The notes below the pieces were generated by a model. It did not search any database and was not told the DNA's origin. It worked only from the letters and a program-made list of their open reading frames with translations. The position numbers were made by a program, and so were the translations under genes. DNA of 64,000 nt, taken from Apostichopus japonicus. Lineage: Eukaryota > Echinodermata > Holothuroidea > Aspidochirotida > Stichopodidae. Positions 56,087-64,000 of the stretch are shown one piece after another. Each line of letters opens with the position of its first letter. The stretch's first letter is position 1. Location of the stretch: assembly GCF_037975245.1 (NCBI RefSeq), contig NC_092575.1, positions 16,762,310-16,826,309 of the forward strand, in the 5' to 3' direction.

Positions 56087-56855
56087 TAGTACTGCTGTAC
56101 TTGTAGTACTCCTGAACTTGTAGTACTCCTGAACTTGTAGTACTCCTGTACTAGTAGTACTCCTGTACTTGTAGTACTCCTGAACTTGTAGTACTCCTGT
56201 ACTAGTAGTACTCCTGTACTTGTAGTACTCCTGTACTAGTAGTTTTCCTGTACTTGTAGTACTCCTGTACTAGTAGTATTCCTGTACTAGAAGTATTCCT
56301 GTACTAGTACTACTCCTGTACTTGTTGTACTCCTGTACTAGTAGTACTCCTGTACTAGTGTACTCACTCATGTACTAGTAGTACTCCTGAACTTGTAGTA
56401 CTCCTGTACTAGTAGTACTCCTGTACTTGTAGTACTCCTGTACTAGTAGTATCCCTGTACTAGTAGTATTCCTGTACTAGTACTACTCCTGTACTTGTTG
56501 TACTCCTGTACTAGTAGTGCTCCTGTACTAGTAGTACTCCTGTACTAGTACTACTCCTGTACTTGTTGTACTCCTGTAATAGTAGTGCTCCTGTACTAGT
56601 GTACTCACTCATGTACTAGTAGTACTCCTGAACTAGTACTACTCCTGTACTTGTTGTACTCCTGTACTAGTAGTACTCCTGTACTAGTGTACTCACTCCT
56701 GTTCTTGTAGTATTCCTGTCCTTGTAGTACTCCTGTACTTGTGGTAATCCTGTACTAGTAGTACACCTGTACTTGTAGTACTCCTGTACTAGTAGTTATC
56801 CTGTACTTGTAGTATTCCTGTACTTGTAGTACTCCTGTACTTGCAGTATTCGATA
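56087..56855. repeat. 17 bp minisatellite
   Basis: About 45 units of CTTGTAGTACTCCTGTA with variants (CTAGTAGTACTCCTGTA, CTAGTACTACTCCTGTA, and a spacing variant GTGTACTCACTC). Units contain the palindromes AGTACT, GTAC and CTAG. Variant units are ordered in higher-order blocks. Confidence 0.95.
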
Positions 56856-59800
56856 ACTTCGATTACTTGCTCGTAGTTGTACTCGTACTCAAATTGTTTA
56901 GACTCATACTGGTACTCAGTCAAAAACAAATCGTTTACCTGTGCACGTGCTCTCACGTACTCTGGATGTTGTTCTTGAACTCAGGAAGTTGTACTTCTTA
57001 AACTACAATTTGACCATTTAGTGTGTATAACTAGGAATTGTATGTTAGATGAAGAGGATGCGGGGTGGGGGACATGGCGACGACAGTGGAGATCTGAGGG
57101 GGGGGGGGCGGGGGCTGGACTTAACCGGGCACTACGACACGTGTGCAGATTGATTAATGTAACGGCTGCGTCTATATCAGCAGCCACACACACTCTTTCA
57201 CCGCTTTAGCAGAAAGTCTTTCTTCGCCGAATAATTCACAGAGCTGGAACTAACGAAGTACGGGAAGAGACATCAATAAACGTGTCTGTGCCAAAACACT
57301 GTCACGCAAAAAGGAGAGTTCCGAGTGTTCTTTTTATATTTGTTATATATTTTTTGTTATTGTCGGTACAAATCTAAACAATAACGAGGCACTCGTGCAC
57401 CTTTTTGTTCTCTAACATGTTTTAAGTGGTTTAACATTTGTCCATGAACCTGCCAGGAAGTAAGTATACTTCTGAAATGTCAGTGGAAGTAATTGTAGAG
57501 AGGGAGAACAAACATTTTATTTGATTCTCCGGTCTACAAGGAGAGTACCGGTTGTGGTTCAGTAGCCTTTGCCTGAATAAGGCAATTTAATTGCTCAAAG
57601 GGAAAGCATTTTAACTTTAACAAAAATACAAATGTTTGGAATGGGCGTAACAGTGTTCTCTGTGTATAGGGGATATATATGTATATATACATATATGTAT
57701 CATTTCCTAAGTTGGGCATTGGTGGCAGAATATTGGTGGCATGTGTTGTGACCCCCCCCCCCCCCTCCTCCCCCCCCCCATCCTCACCATCCCGTTGGTC
57801 CAAATACACTGCTATGACGGGATGACGTAGTGGTAACCTGGTAAGATAAGCCTTATGTAGTATATGATGGAATATAGTGTTAAGATACCTTAGGGCCGTT
57901 GATAGCATGTTGCCCTACGTTTATAGTGGCTTAATGACAGAAAAAAATCCGTGATTTGTTATCATGGTACTATATTAGTGATATGGTGGCATTGTGTTAA
58001 GGTGGCTTAGTGATACGATGGACAGGTGGTGTGGTGGCTATGATATGCTAGCATAGTATTATAAGGTGGTTTAGTGCTAGGTTCAATGAGAGCTGGGAGG
58101 GCCTAATAGTATAATCCAAATGACGATGAACCCTAGTGTGACGTATATATAGTGGTATGGTGGACAGATGGTGTTTGTCTGACCACACGGTAGCATGTCT
58201 CTCTAGCAGGATGTCTTGTTGCTACGGTGGCTCAGTAATGCCAACGTTAGGGACGTATACTGGTTATATAGTTTACTACTTTCCCCTCGCTCAAGTTTTT
58301 CTTCAGGTTTAGTAAATGTTTCTGTAACCTTTGTAAGAGGCACTGTTCGACACAACCTTATACTCTATTCACATGCATGTAATAACATACTTAAGTAACG
58401 CATCTCAGTTCGAAATCCGTCTATGCAGTCTTTGCTATGATAATGACAAAGTGTGATTGCTAATATTATAAACGGAATTTTATTTCGTAAAATCATAACA
58501 TGAGCACCAGTCGGAATAACAGTCCAAATGTAAACCTAAATCTCTTTTGTTTATTAATCTACTGGTCTGACGATAACATTCCATGTTGTGTTAAGTATCA
58601 GTAATGTATCCGCCCTTGTATATTGTTTGTGTGATGGTACAACTGAAGCGGATCACAGGAAGTGACGTCATTCATCAACAACAATCTGAAAAGTGGTCAT
58701 CATTGTTAGTAACACTTATAGAGATTATAGCTGTTATTTTAATCCACCAATATCATACCAAGAATGATGAAATTAGGGCAATAGGCTACATTAAATTTGT
58801 ACGACACATTCTTTTTTTCTGTATGGAATTTTAATAACTCGCTAAGTTTGAAGCAACTAAGTACCTGGGCATAACTACACAGATCTCGTATTGTTAAAGA
58901 CTGAAGGTTGCATCCAATTACTAGGAGATGTTACATCGCATGGTCAGAGGTGACACAAATTTATACAATGTATGATATACGTCAAGTATACAGTTTAAAT
59001 GAGATGGATTTGTGAGTTTTATCACGTATACAGTAGGCCTTTATTAAATTGACCGGATTCCATTTCCTAAAGTATTCACCCAAGTAAGGTACTAATCATG
59101 CATAGATACCAACCATATAGTATCTATGATAACAAGGAACAATGTGTTGTAAATGTTTAAACTCTGAACTTTTCACAGTATTATAAAGAACGCCTGTACT
59201 GACTGTAGCTTCATATCATATAAAACCAACAGACGGTAATCCATCCATGCTCAACTAAACAGTTAAACACCCCTGACCTTGCATGAGAGTACAACAAATG
59301 TCACCGGACCCCAGTTTTGAAGTTTTCCTTATGTTCATTATGAACTTGAGAATACATAATCAATATGAGAATACATTATTTTACCCCATTTCCTCGGCCC
59401 CCATTATTGACCACGGGCCCTGGGATTCAGTCTCTTCACCCGAACCCCTTTCGTCGGGCCTGAATCTGGCGGGATGTGTGACCGATGTTTGTTCCGACCC
59501 ACAACCTCTCCTACCCCTTATTAAGTTTTCCATTCAGGCATGACCTGAAAACAGGAAGTCAACTTGGTTTGTGTTCCCTGGATGGGATCACGAATTAGGC
59601 CATCTTCACATTGGGACCCTTGACTTTGAGGGCCCTTCTGCACTTTCCTAATCTGTATATTGGATAAATTCCGGCACTATTTATGGGTCCATAGGGAAGT
59701 AAGTGCATATTGAATTGAACCAGAAACTGATAGCCGTATGACACGTGCTATGGCGAAATATTTATAGCAACGAGAGAATACATTTTGTGCTCATAATTAT

Positions 59801-61136
59801 GTATATATTCGTGGCGGGAGACTACATCTTGCAAAAACCAACCAGCTGTATAAAACATGTCACCATGGCAAACGATCTTCGAAACCTATGAAATATATAT
59901 CTTTAAGTCAAAGCAATCGACATTGAAATATTTTTGCAAATGGAAACTAAGAATGAAATTTCAATCAATATACACTCAATTGTCTGTATGATTGTCAATG
60001 CAGTAATATAGGACACACGTATAGCATACCAGAGAGAAAAGTTAGATTTGAAATAGGTTACGAACACCACATTTTAACAATCTATACGTGTTTCATGCTG
60101 TGCACATAACCTGCTTGTTAAAAGTGCTTCAAGTTTCAACGTGCAACTTTGCAATTTGAACAGATGTTGATAATCTATGCTAATTATAGTAAGTTATGTA
60201 ATTTCGACATTATAAAAGAGAATGTTACTTTTGAAAGATACATCTGTTTGACCGTAAATCAGACAGTCTGCAAAAGAATCTAAGGTATGACTGAGTTATG
60301 TTATCATCAATAACGATCAGGGATGCCGGGGTCAAGGGTCAACTTCTGGACATTTTAATGCCACAGTTTGGAGACAGCCACACTTGGCTTCATGCGGTGA
60401 TCTGATCAGTGTAAGGGACCAAAGTAGGTTAGCTGTAAGACTTAATTTCTAGACTTCCGTGCAAACCGCAAACTTTTTCAAAAATCTATATCAGAAAGAT
60501 GAAATTTGTATACCTTCCAAAACAAAACTTTTTCTTCCTATATTTGAAAATGATTGTGTGTACATTCCTCAACGTTCTTTGCCCCTCGAGGTAAAGAAAA
60601 GAGGAAGGCCTTAGGAACGCCGACTGGGTAAAAACTATTAAAAGATATTGATCAATTTTAAAAGGGTCATATAGAAATTTAGTAAAGGTCATAATTGAAA
60701 CAGATTACTCGCAAGATTGGTTCTTAAAAACATTTATTGTGATCTGTGACCTGACCTCAGCACTCTCTAGTTGTATGACATTATTTCACATTTTAAAACA
60801 ACATGCGAAAATCGATTTAAGGAAACGATTGAGGTACACGATCTAGGTCCAGTTATTTTAACCGCCAACAAACAAACATCTTATGCAAAATACGTCTCTC
60901 TCTCTGACCTTCAAATTTTACTTTCGCCTCAAGTCATTATTCTGCTATATAGATCAAATTTATTTAAGTGTGTCGAAAAATTCTCATAAATTGTAACAGT
61001 GGGTGTCAGGGTGATTGTGAGAACGGCCATTTCACTCTACAATGAAATGATTAAAAAGTTAAGTTCTGCGCTGTACCACAGTTTTCTCGAGCATTAAGTA
61101 CGGTATAGAGGATCTCTTGCACACGACCAATTGTGA
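56856..61136. other. No gene seen
   Basis: Unique-looking sequence; G run at 57099-57108 and C run at 57752-57779. Phrases built on GTGGT/GTGGC recur loosely at 57720-58210 without a fixed period. Confidence 0.45.
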
Positions 61137-61532
61137 CGATGACGATGATGAATATGATGAATATGATGAATACGATGAATATGATGAATATGATGAATAC
61201 GATGAATACGATGAATACGATGAATACGATGAATACGATGAATAATGATGAATATGATGAATAATGATGAATATGATGAATATGATGAATATGATGAATG
61301 TGATGAATATGATGAATATGATGAATATGGTGAATATGGTGAATATGATGAATATGGTGAATATGATAAATATGATGTATATGATGAATATGGTGAATAT
61401 GACGAATAATGATGAATATGATGTATATGATGAATGTGATGAATATGATGAATATGATGAATATGATGAATAATGATGAATATGACGAATATGACGAATA
61501 TGATGAATATGAAGAATAATGATGAATATGAT
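61137..61532. repeat. 9 bp GATGAATAT tandem array
   Basis: About 40 units of GATGAATAT/GATGAATAC, broken by 12 bp variants (GATGAATAATGA...). One plus frame reads Asp-Glu-Tyr repeats in blocks, but the variants introduce stops and no flanking gene is seen. Confidence 0.95.
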
Positions 61533-64000
61533 GATGACGATCACCAGTTCGGTGTAGGCCTATCGGTACACCGTGTGTCGGTTACTGCACTTCTGGGAAG
61601 TTCAAACTGAGTTGATCGTTTACATTCGTACAATTTAAAATGTGACATATGATCTTTCGCCCCATTATTAAAGAGCAGTTGAGAGATATATGAGGAATGC
61701 AATCTACTAGCATACTGGTGAAATATTTCGAGAAGTTTTGGAGATGTGTTCATTTAGAGTTAATAATATTTTGTAGCAACGGTAAAGCAAAAAGTAAATC
61801 TCGTAGCAAGCAGGTGTAATGTCATGGACGCACGTTGATAAAGCAATACGTAAGAAAAACGTTGAAAGAAGTTTCTCTCTTATATTCAGTCTCTAATCGT
61901 TTTAATGATGAGGAATCGGCAGTCTATATTGCTGAATCGGCAGGCAGTATACATTGCTAATTATGATGATTCCAGACGGCATATTTTCCACGTATATGTT
62001 GTTTCCGTAACCAGTTCTCATCGTTACTATGCTGCTTTTATGTTGTTGTTTTTTCCATCCCTATTTTAACTACTATCGGCTCTCAATCAAATTTCAGAAA
62101 AGGGTAAGCTGTGACGTCACACAAAAATCCGGCATTTAATATTGGTGCATTCCTCTGAGGACAACATAACATCTTAACCTTGAAGTGGTGACGGTTCCGA
62201 AGTCCTCACAGCTTACACAATACAAATGACCATGGATGTATTCCTACATTAAGACGTTCCTACTTTTAAAGTAGCGGAAGATTGAATTAAAGCTTGGAAG
62301 AAAAGGGGAAAAAAACATTGTTTTTAGATTTGCATCAATGACGTCATACTTGTTTGCTTCAAGTTCACTTTTAGTATAAAACGTATAAAATTAAAACGAA
62401 TACAAATTTCGAAACCGGTAGGATATAGGAATTGAATTTCACAAGCACGTTAATGTGCCTAAATTTAAAAATGCCAAAAATATATTTTAATAACCTCTCA
62501 ACCAGCTTTTTCTCTCTTTACATTCACTATGTTTAAGATGTTCAGCTTTATTGCAGTTAATGTTGAACATACTTCAGGGATCGTCATAGGACTTTTATTT
62601 TACAATGTAGCAAACCCTGCACTAAGGGTATAATGTGACATGAACTTCCCAAACAATGCAAAAACACAAAACACAACAGATTTCCTGTTCGCCTCCAATG
62701 ATTACGTAATAATTAGTCAATTGTTTTGATTGCATAATGCCATTTCTTCCGTCACGTGATCAATTAGTCAGATTAGGAAGGACAGTTGGTCAATGAATGT
62801 CTCCATCCAGAGGTCAACATACTGTCCTGGATTACCATGACAAACAAAACATAAGAAATCCTGCAATTTCATATGAATGCAGGCTGTGTTTAAGGTATTG
62901 CATGGTCATTCTTTCGTCATTCAAAACAAACATTTCTTTATTGTGGTTGATTTTGTTCAATTCTGTGACTCTATCCAATCTAAAAATCCCTAAATTTTTT
63001 CAGTTCATTTAGAATGGCTAGCCAATTTAAAACTTCAAATAGTGAACAGAAGGTCAAATATTTTACCAAATGTTTTGATATACGTTTCATGTATCGTGTG
63101 ATTAATGTTAATACTTCTGAGAAAAAAATAGTTTGTGCGACGACAGTTTCCGATTTGAGTGAAAATCAATAATTCATCACTTGTTATCAATCATTTGGTG
63201 ACACAAACATTAAAAGTTGCAGGGTCTTAAGTTTGATCTTAGCAATGCACCTCTGAAGTAGTAAGCCTATACTCGGTATAAGTTTGGTAAAATGGACAAA
63301 AAGTTTATGGTGACCAAAACTCAAAAAGCTTTTCTAGCTAACAATATCTCTTTGAATATTTCCGAACAGAGTTAAGTTAATTAGTGACCTGTGGGTGACA
63401 CTTGCACTTGAGGAACACTTTAAATAGTTATACAAATTTAATATGAACTAAACTTTGAATAGAATGGCGATGACAAGCATCCCCTTGAGTGATTTTTCTT
63501 TTAAATCCAAATCAGGGTTATTGCAGTCCATAATTTACGAGTCATCATCACAAAGTGGAAGTATTGTATGTTTATACAAAGGATGTACATAGACATTATT
63601 ATGCTCGCTTCGTCCCATTATTCTTGCTGCAAAATTTTGGGCACGAATAAACCAATTCTCGTGTTAGCATATATATTTGTTGCAACGTCTTTTTTCTTTC
63701 ATTTTGCAACGAAGTAACAAAACACGTTATTATTCACAGTTTTTTACGAGGCTGGAAGACGTCTAACTATATACATTTGTATACAATAAGATACACAGGG
63801 GGATGCATTATCCGATATCGAGTAACTGTCGGTTAAAAATGTTTAATATTGGCTGGATTTTTTTAACGAGCTCAATCTGTTTGTATTAAACGTTTAACAA
63901 AGTACTTTCATGGAGGCGTGGAATTGTAAATTTATTTCCACATTAGACCCTAGGTTCCCAGCATTTTCATTTTGTCCATCCATGGACCCCAAGGGACAAT
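61533..64000. other. No gene seen
   Basis: AT-rich unique-looking sequence to the window end with no supported exon. Confidence 0.5.

Noticed and set aside
56087-56855. CRISPR-like regular repeats
   Set aside because: Units are directly adjacent with no unique spacers, and the genome is eukaryotic; it is a minisatellite.

Overview
The window is animal genomic DNA: AT-rich, intron-bearing, and full of (TA)n tracts, short inverted-repeat DNA transposons, tRNA-derived SINEs and minisatellites. There is no bacterial gene layout, and very few open frames look coding. The repeat types and the one clear gene fit a marine invertebrate, perhaps an echinoderm. That placement is inferred from general appearance, not from a search.

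The one confident gene is on the minus strand, from 31422 down to 7127. It is an EMI-domain collagen of the EMID1/COL26A1 type. Seven exons were read with matching GT-AG sites and matching phases. They encode a cysteine-rich EMI domain split by a 17.2 kb intron, a linker, 29 uninterrupted Gly-X-Y triplets, a short leucine-rich coiled coil, and an acidic/polar C-terminal tail carrying an RGD tripeptide. The stop is at 7127 and an AATAAA lies about 55 bases beyond it. The exon(s) for the start codon and signal peptide were not found and probably lie at higher coordinates, inside or beyond the window.

Region by region: 1-7060 lies downstream of the gene and holds a decayed THAP zinc-finger relic (1150-1303, minus) and two hAT-like MITEs. 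7127-14111 holds six of the seven exons, with a SINE, a MITE, and a 1.6 kb hAT-like element inserted into a TA array. 14112-31269 is the giant first intron seen, filled with TA arrays, a TTA array, two tandem duplications, a GGGCCC-rich duplicated block and further MITEs. 31423-64000 has no supported gene. It holds a 3 kb modular repeat with a recent 695 bp tandem duplication (46138-49109), a 17 bp minisatellite (56087-56855), a 9 bp repeat reading Asp-Glu-Tyr (61137-61532), more MITEs, and two weak exon-like fragments.

No new multi-gene system is visible. The most useful results are the reconstructed EMI-collagen gene with its RGD tail, the hAT-type MITE families defined by exact 8 bp target-site duplications, a perfect 38 bp palindrome, and the THAP relic.
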